Source: Comamonadaceae bacterium
GTDB taxonomy: Bacteria; Pseudomonadota; Gammaproteobacteria; Burkholderiales; Burkholderiaceae_C
NCBI GenBank assembly: GCA_021299875.1
Contig: JAJTEW010000008.1
Location: 372,001 to 436,000 of the forward strand
DNA length: 64,000 nucleotides
Direction: 5' to 3'
The translations under genes and the position numbers were made by a program. Shown piece by piece: positions 17,832 through 25,773 of the stretch. Position 1 is the first letter of the stretch. Every line of letters begins with the position of its first letter. The notes below the pieces were generated by a model. It was given only the letters and a program-made list of their open reading frames with translations, did not search any database and had not been told where the DNA came from.

Positions 17832-20042
17832 TCAAACCAAGGCCGGCTTCGCCGCCGCACGCGCCCGAGCCGCGTGCAGTTTCTTGTAGCTGTCCAGCAG
17901 GCGTTGGTGTCGGTCCAGTGTTTCCAGCTGCAAGCTGGTGGGCGTGAGGCCATGAAAGCGAACGCTGCCGTCCACCGAGCCGATGGCCGCATCCATGCGC
18001 TCGTGGCCGAACATGCGTCGGAAGTTCACCACGTAGTCTTCAAGCGCCAAGTCCTCGCCCAGCGTCACTTCCAGCACCACGTTCAGGGCTTGGTAAAACA
18101 AGCGGCGCTCCAGCGTGTTGTCGTTGTACTGCAGAAAAGCGCCCACCAGTTCGTGGGCTTCTTCCAGTTGCTGCAAAGCCAGGTGGATCAAGAGTTTGAG
18201 CTCCATCACCGTGAGCTGCCCCCACACTGTGTTGTCGTCAAACTCAATGCCGATCAGCGTGGCGATGTCCAGGTAATCGTCGAGCTCGTTGTTTTCCAAT
18301 CGGTCGAGCAAGGCCCTCAAGGCCTCGTCGTCCAAGCGGTGCAGACTCAGCACATCGGCGCGGAACAAGAGCGCTTTGTTGGTGTTGTCCCAAACCAGGT
18401 CGTCGACCGGGTAGACCTCGGAATACCCCGGCACCAAGATGCGGCAGGCGGTGGCTCCGAGTTGGTCGTGCACCGTCACATAGGCCTCTTTGCCCATGGC
18501 CTGCAAGATGCCAAACAGCGTGGCGGCCTCTTGCGCGGTGGCATCGTTGCCCTGCGCAGAAAAGTCCCACTCCACAAAATCGTGGTCGGCCTGGGCGCTG
18601 AAAAACCGCCACGACACGATGCCGCTGGAGTCGATGAAATGCTCCACAAAGTTGTTCGGCTCGGTCACGGCGTTGCTGATGAACGTGGGCGCGGGCAGGT
18701 CGTTCAGGCCCTCAAAACTGCGGCCTTGCAGCAGCTCGGTCAGGCTGCGCTCCAGCGCCACCTCCAGCCGAGGGTGTGCACCAAACGACGCGAACACACC
18801 ACCCGTGCGCGGGTTCATCAGGGTCACGCACATCACCGGGTACACACCGCCCAGCGACGCGTCTTTGACCAAGACCGGGAAGCCCTGTGCTTCCAAAGCC
18901 TCGATGCCGGCCACGATGCCGGGGTATTGAGCCAACACGGCCGCAGGCACATCGGGCAAGGCCATTTCCCCTTCCAAGATCTCGCGCTTGACGGCCCGCT
19001 CAAAAATTTCGGACAAGCACTGCACCTGCGCTTCGACCAGCGTGTTGCCCGCGCTCATGCCGTTGCTCACAAACAGGTTTTCCACCAGGTTCGACGGGAA
19101 GTAGACCACCTCACCGTCGGACTGGCGCACATAGGGCAGCGCACAAATGCCGCGCGAGGGGTTGCCCGAGTTGGTGTCGAACAGGTGCGAGGCCTTGAGC
19201 TCGCCGTCGGGGTTGTAAATGCGCAAGCAGTGGGCGTCCAACAAGCCTTTGGGCAGCGCGTCGCGCTTGCCGGGCTGGAACCAGCGCTCGCGGGGGTCGT
19301 GCACGAAGTCGGCCCGCGCCAGATCTTCGCCAAAAAACACGCCCGCGTAAAAGTGGTTGTTGTTCAGCCGCTCAATGTATTCACCCAGCGCCGAGGCCAA
19401 GGCGCTTTCTTTGGTCGAGCCTTTGCCGTTGGTGAAGCACATGGGCGAATGCGCGTCGCGGATGTGCAGCGACCAGACGTTGGGCACCAGGTTGCGCCAC
19501 GACGCGATCTCGATCTTGATGCCCAAGTTGGCCAACACCGCCGTCATGTTGGCGATGGTCTGCTCCAGCGGCAGGTCCTTGCCCGCGATGCGGGTCTGCC
19601 TGAGTTCATCGGGCTTGTGCGTGAGCAAGGCCTGCGCGTCGGCATCCAGGTTGTCCACCGCCTCAACGATGAAAGTGGGACCCGCTTGAATCGCCTTTTT
19701 GACCGTGCAGCGGTCGATGGACCGCAGAATGCCTTGGCGGTCTTTTTCGGACATGTCGGCCGGCAACTCCACCTGGATCTTGATGGTCTGCAGGTAGCGG
19801 TTGTCGGGGTCCACGATGTTGTTTTGCGACAGGCGAATGTGCTCGGTGGAGATGCCACGCGTCTCGCAATACAGCTTCACAAAATACGCCGCGCACAAGG
19901 CCGACGACGCCAAAAAATAATCGAAGGGCCCCGGCGCCGAACCATCGCCCGTGTAACGAATGGGCTGATCGGCCAGCACGGTGAAGTCGTCAAACTTGGC
20001 CTCTAGGCGCAGCTTGTCGAGAAAATTGACTTTGATTTCCAT
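17832..20042 (-). CDS. OsmC-domain/YcaO-domain fusion protein
   Basis: A 736-residue two-domain protein. Residues about 1-140 are OsmC-like, with Cys50 (ASSALCAAY) and Cys112 (DRCTVKKAI) at the places of the peroxidatic pair. The rest is a YcaO domain with the ATP-binding elements TKESALASALGEYIER (about 210-225) and QVQCLSEIFER (about 339-349). Such fusions form a known family (I recall it as TIGR03549); E. coli YcaO is linked to RimO-dependent methylthiolation of ribosomal protein S12, but the role of the fusion is not settled. No peptide-modification partners (precursor peptide, dehydrogenase) are nearby, so a RiPP role is unlikely. Confidence 0.9.
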   Translation of the reverse strand: MEIKVNFLDKLRLEAKFDDFTVLADQPIRYTGDGSAPGPFDYFLASSALCAAYFVKLYCETRGISTEHIRLSQNNIVDPDNRYLQTIKIQVELPADMSEKDRQGILRSIDRCTVKKAIQAGPTFIVEAVDNLDADAQALLTHKPDELRQTRIAGKDLPLEQTIANMTAVLANLGIKIEIASWRNLVPNVWSLHIRDAHSPMCFTNGKGSTKESALASALGEYIERLNNNHFYAGVFFGEDLARADFVHDPRERWFQPGKRDALPKGLLDAHCLRIYNPDGELKASHLFDTNSGNPSRGICALPYVRQSDGEVVYFPSNLVENLFVSNGMSAGNTLVEAQVQCLSEIFERAVKREILEGEMALPDVPAAVLAQYPGIVAGIEALEAQGFPVLVKDASLGGVYPVMCVTLMNPRTGGVFASFGAHPRLEVALERSLTELLQGRSFEGLNDLPAPTFISNAVTEPNNFVEHFIDSSGIVSWRFFSAQADHDFVEWDFSAQGNDATAQEAATLFGILQAMGKEAYVTVHDQLGATACRILVPGYSEVYPVDDLVWDNTNKALLFRADVLSLHRLDDEALRALLDRLENNELDDYLDIATLIGIEFDDNTVWGQLTVMELKLLIHLALQQLEEAHELVGAFLQYNDNTLERRLFYQALNVVLEVTLGEDLALEDYVVNFRRMFGHERMDAAIGSVDGSVRFHGLTPTSLQLETLDRHQRLLDSYKKLHAARARAAAKPALV

Positions 20043-20289
20043 GCGGTGGTTCCAAGGGGAATTGAGGCCTGCCAGCGGTCGACAACCGGTCGATCAGCGG
20101 CTAGCAGGTAAACGAAGGGGCGTAGTTTGCCTGACTGATGCACCGCAGACTTTTTCACTGAAATTTCACCGAAACATTTAAAATTTTTTATTCCTTAATA
20201 ATTCATTTTTAATGCTGTTATGTGGATGATTTTGTGCCACCGCTGTCACCAACACATTTGCAAAGTGTGAACAACTGATTACAATCATC

Positions 20290-20586
20290 ATGTATAAGAT
20301 CAAACGCATGGCTGAGTTTGACGAGTGGCTTGTCAGCCTGAGGGATGGCGTGACACGCATTCGACTGACCCGACGGCTCGAAAAAGTCCAGCGGGGTTTG
20401 TTAGGCGATGTGGCACCAGTAGGTGAAGGCGTGAGTGAAATGCGGGAATTCTTTGGGCCCGGCTGGCGCATGTATTACGTCGAGCGTGACGGCATGCTGA
20501 TCGTGATGCTGGGCGGTGGAGACAAGTCCACGCAGTCTGACGACATCGCCCGCGCCATTGAATTGAGCAGAACCATCACGGAGTAA
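20290..20586 (+). CDS. RelE/ParE-superfamily (HigB-like) toxin
   Basis: Toxin of a type II addiction module. The 98-residue protein has the short killer-protein layout FDEWLVSLRDGVTRIRLTRRL, then a EMREFFGPGWRMYYVERDG strand region and LGGGDKSTQSDDIARAIEL, typical of the phage-derived Gp49-like/HigB group of small RNases. The antitoxin gene follows 6 bases after the stop, toxin first, which is the order of HigBA-type modules. The preceding 200 bases are AT-rich. Confidence 0.9.
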   Translation: MYKIKRMAEFDEWLVSLRDGVTRIRLTRRLEKVQRGLLGDVAPVGEGVSEMREFFGPGWRMYYVERDGMLIVMLGGGDKSTQSDDIARAIELSRTITE

Positions 20587-20592
20587 TTGAAC

Positions 20593-20898
20593 ATGACCCC
20601 AAAAATCAAAGCCGCTGACCTGCCCGACTTCGATATGGCCGAATACCTCAAGACCGACGAGGACGTGGCCAACTACTTAAACTTGATTCTGGCAGAAAAT
20701 GACCCCGCCGAGTTGACCCACGCGCTGGGCACCATTGCCCGCGCACGCGGCATGACCGAAGTAGCCCGAGCCTCGGGCCTGACGCGCGAGGCACTCTATA
20801 AAGCACTGCGCCCCACATCGCACCCACGCTTTGACACGATTGCCCGCGTTTGCACCGCGCTGGGGGTGAAGCTGGTTGCGCAGCCGATGCAGGTTTGA
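20593..20898 (+). CDS. HigA-like antitoxin with Cro/CI-type helix-turn-helix
   Basis: Antitoxin partner of the preceding gene. ATG 20593 is chosen because GGAG lies about 10 bases upstream and it clears the toxin stop. The 101-residue protein has MTEVARASGLTREALYKAL as helix-turn-helix, followed by HPRFDTIARVCTALGVKL, the pattern of the 'addiction module antidote' family. It probably neutralises the toxin and represses the shared promoter. A terminator follows directly. Confidence 0.9.
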   Translation: MTPKIKAADLPDFDMAEYLKTDEDVANYLNLILAENDPAELTHALGTIARARGMTEVARASGLTREALYKALRPTSHPRFDTIARVCTALGVKLVAQPMQV

Positions 20899-20919
20899 GT
20901 CGCGACACACCAAACGCCG

Positions 20920-20941
20920 AGGCACCTTCGGGTGCCTTTTC
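20920..20941 (+). terminator. rho-independent terminator after higBA-like pair
   Basis: AGGCACC (20920-20926) and GGTGCCT (20931-20937) form a perfect stem capped by the stable tetraloop TTCG, followed by TTTTC. It ends the toxin-antitoxin transcript 20 bases after the antitoxin stop and faces the 3' end of hrpA. Confidence 0.85.
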
Positions 20942-20968
20942 ATTGACGGACGTCATCACAAACTCGCT

Positions 20969-23900
20969 TCAATGGTTCAACTGCCCCCAAGCCTTCTCCA
21001 GCCGCTTGATGCTCACGGGCTGCGGGGTGCGCAACTCTTGCGCGAAGAAGCTCACGCGCAGCTCTTCCAGTAGCCAGCGGAACTCCAGCATGCGGGCGTC
21101 TTGCGCGCCTTTGCGCTCGGCCACCAGGCGCCAGTAGCGTTGTTCTTGCGGTTTCAGCTCGGTCAGACGCTGGGCGTCACGGGCGGGGTCGGCGCGGTAC
21201 TTGTCCAGGCGCAGGGTCACGGCCTTGAGGTAACGGGCGCAATGCTGCAGCTGCGGCCACGGGGTGGCAGCCATGAAGTTTTTGGGCATCAGGCGTTGCA
21301 GTTGCTGGGTGCAGTCGGCCGTTGCCTCGGGGGCGTTCTTGGTGTCTTTGATCTTGCGGGTGGCCGCGCCAAACTCCAGCAAGATGCTGCCCGCCAGCCG
21401 GGCCACTTCATTGGCGATCAAGGTCAGGCGGCCCCGACCTTCGTCGATGCGGCGCTTGAACGTGCTCTCGTCGTTGGGCAGCGGGTCAAGCAAGAAGGCG
21501 CGGTCCAGCGCCACGTTGATGATCTGGGTTTTCAGCTCATCCGCCGTGCCCAGCGGCATGTAGGCCACGGCCATTTTTTGCAGGTCGGGGATGTTTTTCT
21601 CCAGGTACTTGAGCGCATCCTTGATCTGCAGCGCAAACAGGCGGCGCAGGCCAGCACGGTTTTTGTGGGCGGCCACGTCGGGCTCGTCAAACACTTCGAT
21701 GGTGACGGCGTCTTGCACGTCCACCAAGGCTGGGAAGCCGATCAGCGTCTGGCCGCCTTTGCTGATTTCCATCAGTTCGGGCAATTCGCCAAACGTCCAG
21801 GCGGTGTAGCGCTGGGGGGCTAAAGGCTTGGAAGCGCTTGGCTTTTCACCACGCAGTTGATTGTCGCGCCCACTTGCATCCGACTTGGACAAATTGGGGT
21901 CAGACCCCGATTTTTTTGTGTCCCCGGATTGGGGGGAGGCAGACTGAACCGCAGGCATTGCCGCCACTTTGAGCTGTGCCAGCGCCTGGAACGCGCCACG
22001 GGCTTTGGCGCCGAGCTCGCCTTTCAGTGCGCCCAGGTTGCGGCCCATGCCCAGCTGGCGGCCGTGTTCGTCCACCACCAGCAGGTTCATGAACAGGTGC
22101 GGGCTGAGCATTTCGTGTTTGAAGTCAGTCCGCTTGATGTCCAGGCTGGTTTCGTCGCGGGCTTTTTTGAGCAGCACATCGGTCAGCGACCCGCTGCCAA
22201 ACAACTCGGGCATCGACAGCTCGGCGGCCAGGCGCGTGGCCGATTCGGGCAGCGGCACAAAGCGGCTGCGCGGGCGCTGCGGCAGGCTTTTGAGCAGGGC
22301 CTGAATTTTGTCTTTGAGCAAGCCGGGCACCAGCCATTCGCAGCGGTCTTCGCTCACCTGGTTCAGCACAAACAACGGCACCGTCACCGTGACGCCATCG
22401 CGGGCGTCGCCCGGCTCATGCAGATAAGTGGCCGTGCAATCGGTGCCACCCAAACGGATGTGTTTGGGGAAGGCTTGCGTGGTGATGCCTGCGGCTTCGT
22501 GGCGCATCAGCTCTTCGCGGGTCAACAGCAACAAGCGCGGCTGCTTGGCGCTCTCGGCCCGGTACCAGTCTTCGAGCAGGCGGCCGCTGCACACTTCGGG
22601 CGGTATCTGCTGGTCGTAAAAAGCGTAGATCAGTTCGTCGTCCACCAGCACGTCTTGGCGGCGCGACTTGTGCTCCAGCTCTTCGACCTTGGCGATCATC
22701 GTGTGGTTGGCAGCCAGAAAGGGCAACTTGGTCTCCCACTGGTCGCCCACCAAGGCTTCGCGGATGAAAATCTCGCGAGCGCCGTGCAGGTCCACCCGGC
22801 TGTAGGCCGTGCGTCGCCCGCTGTAGACCACCAGGCCATAGAGTGTGGCGCGTTCCAGCGCCACCACTTCGGCCGACTTCTTTTCCCAATGCGGATCGAG
22901 CACTTGCTTCTTGAGCAAATGCGCACCGACTTGCTCCAACCACTGCGGCTCGATGGCCGCAATCCCTCGTCCAAAAAGGCGCGTGGTCTCGACCAGTTCG
23001 GCCACCACGATCCAGCGGCCTGGCTTTTTGCTCAGGTGCGCACCGGGGTGTTTGTGGAACTTGATGCCGCGAGCGCCCAAATAGGCTTCTTCCTCTTCGA
23101 GCTTGAAGCCGACGTTGCCCAGCAGACCCGCCAGCATGGACAGGTGCAATTGCTCATAACTCGCGGGCTGCGTGTTGATGCGCCATTGGTGCTCGGCCAC
23201 CACCGTGAGCAGCTGGGTGTGCGTGTCACGCCACTCCCGCACGCGCCGGATGTTGATGAAGTTCTGGCGCAGCAACTGTTCGTATTGGCGGTTGCTCAAC
23301 TTGTGCTGCGGCGCTTCTTGCGCGGGCCTGACTTTTATTGGGGTCAGATCCCGATTATCTTGTCCCGGCTGGACTGGCGAATTGAATTGGGATCTGACCC
23401 CCATTGATTTAGAGGGGCCGCCACGGGTGTCGTGGATCCATTGCCACAGCTTGAGGTAACCCGTGAACTCGCTTTTGTCGTCATCGAACTTGGCGTGTTG
23501 CTGGTCGGCCTGGGCTTGCGCATCCATGGGGCGGTCGCGCACGTCTTGCACGCTCATGGCACTGGCGATGACCAGCACCTCGTCCAAGGCGTTGCGGTGA
23601 CGCGCTTCCAAAATCATGCGGCCTACACGCGGGTCGAGCGGCAGACGGGCCAGCTCTTGGCCTATGGGGGTGAGCTCGTTGTCGTCATCGACTGCGCCCA
23701 ACTCGGCCAGCAATTGGTAGCCGTCGGTGATGGCGCGTTTGGACGGTGCCTCGATGAACGGGAAGTCTTCCACCACACCCAAGCGCAGGCTCTTCATGCG
23801 CAAGATCACACCCGCCAAAGACGAACGCAAGATTTCCGGGTCGGTAAAGCGCGGGCGGCCTGCAAAGTCTTTGTCGTCGTACAGGCGGATGCAAATGCCG

Positions 23901-24982
23901 TTGGCCACCCGGCCGCAGCGGCCTGCCCGCTGGTTGGCCGCCGCCTGGCTGATGGGCTCGACCATCAGCTGCTCAACCTTGCTGCGCAGGCTGTAGCGCT
24001 TGACGCGTGCGGTGCCTGCGTCAATCACGTAACGGATGCCGGGCACCGTCAATGAGGTCTCGGCCACGTTGGTGGCCAGCACAATGCGGCGGCCGTTGGA
24101 CGCTTCAAAAATCTGGTCTTGCTCGGCCTGCGACAGGCGGGCAAACAGCGGCAGCACTTCGGCGTTGCGGGTCAGCGGCTGGTGCGCCAGGTGTTTGCGC
24201 AGGTGGTCGGCGGCTTCACGGATCTCGCGCTCGCCTGGCAAAAAGATCAGGATGTCGCCCCCTGCCCCGCCCTGCCAGAGTTCGTCCACGGCATCGGCCA
24301 TGGCCTCGTTCAGGCCATAGTCGCGCGACTCTTCAAACGGTCGGTAACGCTGCTCCACCGGGAAGGTGCGGCCCGAGACCATGATCACCGGCGCCGGTCC
24401 GTTGCGCGATGCAAAGTGCTTGGCAAAACGGTCGGCGTCGATGGTGGCCGAGGTGACCACGATCTTCAGGTCCGGCCTGCGCGGCAAGATCTGGCGCAGG
24501 TAGCCCAGCAAGAAGTCGATGTTCAGGCTGCGTTCGTGCGCCTCGTCGATGATGAGGGTGTCGTAGGCCTGCAGCAGCGGGTCGGTCTGGGTTTCGGCCA
24601 GCAAGATGCCGTCGGTCATCAGTTTGACTGAGGCGTTTTTGCTCAAGCGGTCCTGAAACCGCACCTTGAAGCCGACCACCTCGCCCAGCGGCGTTTTGAG
24701 TTCTTCGGCAATGCGCTTGGCCACCGAGCTGGCCGCAATGCGCCGGGGCTGGGTGTGGCCGATCATGCGCGCCCGCTCACCGGGCTTGGCATTCAGCCGC
24801 CCGCGCCCCAGCGCCAGCGCAATTTTGGGCAGCTGCGTGGTCTTGCCCGAGCCGGTTTCGCCGCACACGATGATGACCTGGTGCTGGTCCATGGCGGCCA
24901 TGATTTCACCGCGGCGGGCCGAGACGGGCAGGCCTTCGGGAAAGTCGATTTGGAGGGGAGTGGGGTTTGCAGACTCGGTCAC
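20969..24982 (-). CDS. hrpA: ATP-dependent RNA helicase HrpA
   Basis: Large DEAH-box RNA helicase, in other bacteria implicated in mRNA processing and ribosome rescue. GTG 24982 (VTESANPTP) is preferred; the GTG at 25012 lies inside palindromes that look like the vapBC operator. About 1337 residues: Walker A GETGSGKT (about 42-49), IIDEAHERSL, SATIDADRF, the helicase C-terminal motif QRAGRCGR, then the OB-fold and the long C-terminal DUF3418-type region. Two variable loops (about residues 528-548 and 1024-1031) are encoded by REP-like palindromic DNA read in different frames. Toxin-antitoxin pairs lie on both sides. Confidence 0.95.
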   Translation of the reverse strand: MTESANPTPLQIDFPEGLPVSARRGEIMAAMDQHQVIIVCGETGSGKTTQLPKIALALGRGRLNAKPGERARMIGHTQPRRIAASSVAKRIAEELKTPLGEVVGFKVRFQDRLSKNASVKLMTDGILLAETQTDPLLQAYDTLIIDEAHERSLNIDFLLGYLRQILPRRPDLKIVVTSATIDADRFAKHFASRNGPAPVIMVSGRTFPVEQRYRPFEESRDYGLNEAMADAVDELWQGGAGGDILIFLPGEREIREAADHLRKHLAHQPLTRNAEVLPLFARLSQAEQDQIFEASNGRRIVLATNVAETSLTVPGIRYVIDAGTARVKRYSLRSKVEQLMVEPISQAAANQRAGRCGRVANGICIRLYDDKDFAGRPRFTDPEILRSSLAGVILRMKSLRLGVVEDFPFIEAPSKRAITDGYQLLAELGAVDDDNELTPIGQELARLPLDPRVGRMILEARHRNALDEVLVIASAMSVQDVRDRPMDAQAQADQQHAKFDDDKSEFTGYLKLWQWIHDTRGGPSKSMGVRSQFNSPVQPGQDNRDLTPIKVRPAQEAPQHKLSNRQYEQLLRQNFINIRRVREWRDTHTQLLTVVAEHQWRINTQPASYEQLHLSMLAGLLGNVGFKLEEEEAYLGARGIKFHKHPGAHLSKKPGRWIVVAELVETTRLFGRGIAAIEPQWLEQVGAHLLKKQVLDPHWEKKSAEVVALERATLYGLVVYSGRRTAYSRVDLHGAREIFIREALVGDQWETKLPFLAANHTMIAKVEELEHKSRRQDVLVDDELIYAFYDQQIPPEVCSGRLLEDWYRAESAKQPRLLLLTREELMRHEAAGITTQAFPKHIRLGGTDCTATYLHEPGDARDGVTVTVPLFVLNQVSEDRCEWLVPGLLKDKIQALLKSLPQRPRSRFVPLPESATRLAAELSMPELFGSGSLTDVLLKKARDETSLDIKRTDFKHEMLSPHLFMNLLVVDEHGRQLGMGRNLGALKGELGAKARGAFQALAQLKVAAMPAVQSASPQSGDTKKSGSDPNLSKSDASGRDNQLRGEKPSASKPLAPQRYTAWTFGELPELMEISKGGQTLIGFPALVDVQDAVTIEVFDEPDVAAHKNRAGLRRLFALQIKDALKYLEKNIPDLQKMAVAYMPLGTADELKTQIINVALDRAFLLDPLPNDESTFKRRIDEGRGRLTLIANEVARLAGSILLEFGAATRKIKDTKNAPEATADCTQQLQRLMPKNFMAATPWPQLQHCARYLKAVTLRLDKYRADPARDAQRLTELKPQEQRYWRLVAERKGAQDARMLEFRWLLEELRVSFFAQELRTPQPVSIKRLEKAWGQLNH
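21891..21913. repeat. REP-like palindrome inside hrpA, copy 1
   Basis: AAATTGGGGTC (21891-21901) and GACCCCGATTT (21903-21913) are inverted around one A with one mismatch. Positions 21893-21912 are 19/20 identical to 23337-23356 in the same gene and orientation. hrpA reads it as KSGSDPNL, in a low-complexity linker before the C-terminal domain. Confidence 0.8.
23337..23408. repeat. REP-like double palindrome inside hrpA, copies 2 and 3
   Basis: GGGGTCAGATCCC (23340-23352) and GGGATCTGACCCC (23389-23401) are perfectly complementary 13-base arms around a 36-base loop, each flanked by ATT/AAT bases as in copy 1. hrpA reads it as the linker GVRSQFNSPVQPGQDNRDLT, between WIHDTRGG and the HKLSNRQYEQLLRQNF helix, where related helicases have a shorter variable loop. 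Confidence 0.8.
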
Positions 24983-25000
24983 GGGCTGGATTATCCCACG

Positions 25001-25035
25001 GCACGTGTTCACGTGCTACACTGGTTTACGTGAAC
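25001..25035. promoter_or_regulatory. overlapping palindromes upstream of vapBC, likely operator
   Basis: GCACGTG-TT-CACGTGC (25001-25016) is a perfect palindrome, and GTTCACGT (25007-25014) is inverted against ACGTGAAC (25028-25035) with a 13-base spacer. They lie in the short region between hrpA and vapB, 21-55 bases before the vapB start. VapB-type antitoxins usually autoregulate through such repeats. TACACT (25017-25022) could be a -10 element. Confidence 0.65.
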
Positions 25036-25055
25036 TTTCAACGTGGAGGTGTTGG

Positions 25056-25322
25056 ATGACCAACCTGACCATTTCCCTCGACGAAAACCTCGTCAAACAA
25101 GCCCGCATCAAGGCCATTCAAGAAGGCACCTCGCTGAGCGCCAAGGTGCGCGAAATGCTGGCTGCCTATGTGCGGCAAGACATGCCTGCCGCCCCGCTGG
25201 TGATTCCCAAACTGCCCGTGTCCAAAGCCCGTGGTGGTCTCAAGCCGGGCATCGACCCCAGCAGCAACCGATCCCTGTACGACGCGATGGACGCCGGCAT
25301 GGAACTGAAAAACCTGACATGA
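25056..25322 (+). CDS. vapB: VapB-like antitoxin
   Basis: Antitoxin of a VapBC-type module. ATG 25056 has GGAGGT 6 bases upstream, fixing the start; 88 residues. The N-terminal part LTISLDENLVKQARIKAIQE followed by GTSLSAKVREMLAAYV looks like a ribbon-helix-helix DNA-binding domain. The C-terminal tail (GLKPGIDPSSNRSLYDAMD) would wrap the toxin. The last codons overlap the toxin start as ATGA. Divergent from hrpA across a palindrome-rich 73-base gap. Confidence 0.88.
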   Translation: MTNLTISLDENLVKQARIKAIQEGTSLSAKVREMLAAYVRQDMPAAPLVIPKLPVSKARGGLKPGIDPSSNRSLYDAMDAGMELKNLT

Positions 25323-25756
25323 CACCAGATGTGAATGTGTTGGTGGCGGCGTTTCGGCCCGACCACCCCCACCATCTGAGTGCCCGCGCCTGGCTGGACG
25401 ATGCAGTGGTTCAAGCCGCCAACGGACGCGCCAGCTTGATGCTGCTGGGCACAGTCGTGACCGGCTTTTTACGCATCACCACCAACCCCAAAATTTTTCG
25501 GGAAACCGATCCTTTGCAGGATGTGATCGACTTCATCGACAGCCTGCTCAGCTGCCCCGGCGTGCAATTTCAGCCACAGGGTGCCACTTGGCCCCATCTG
25601 CGGCAAGTGTGTCTGGCACAACAAACCACAGGCAACTTGATCACCGATGCGTGGATCGCTGCAACGGTGATGCAATCCGGTGAGACACTCTGCACATTCG
25701 ACCGCGACTTTTCGCTTCTACTGCCTGCAGACCAACTCCTTTTGCTCAAGCCCTGA
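25319..25756 (+). CDS. vapC: PIN-domain VapC-like toxin
   Basis: Ribonuclease toxin of the module. From ATG 25319, overlapping the antitoxin stop, it is 145 residues. Acidic PIN residues are visible: Asp4 (TPDVNVLVAAF), Asp110 (NLITDAWIAA) and Asp128/Asp130 (TFDRDF). The second acidic position of classical PIN domains is not obvious: the equivalent stretch reads LGTVVTGFLRITTNP, which I believe is typical of a PIN subfamily common in actinobacteria. argA begins only 17 bases downstream. Confidence 0.88.
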   Translation: MTPDVNVLVAAFRPDHPHHLSARAWLDDAVVQAANGRASLMLLGTVVTGFLRITTNPKIFRETDPLQDVIDFIDSLLSCPGVQFQPQGATWPHLRQVCLAQQTTGNLITDAWIAATVMQSGETLCTFDRDFSLLLPADQLLLLKP

Positions 25757-25773
25757 ACCCACTGCTACTGCCC

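Noticed and set aside
17874-20006. A 710-codon open frame opposite the OsmC-YcaO gene
   Set aside because: Its product is compositionally odd (His/Gln/Arg/Val-rich) and has no domain; GC-biased third positions of the real gene keep the antisense frame open.
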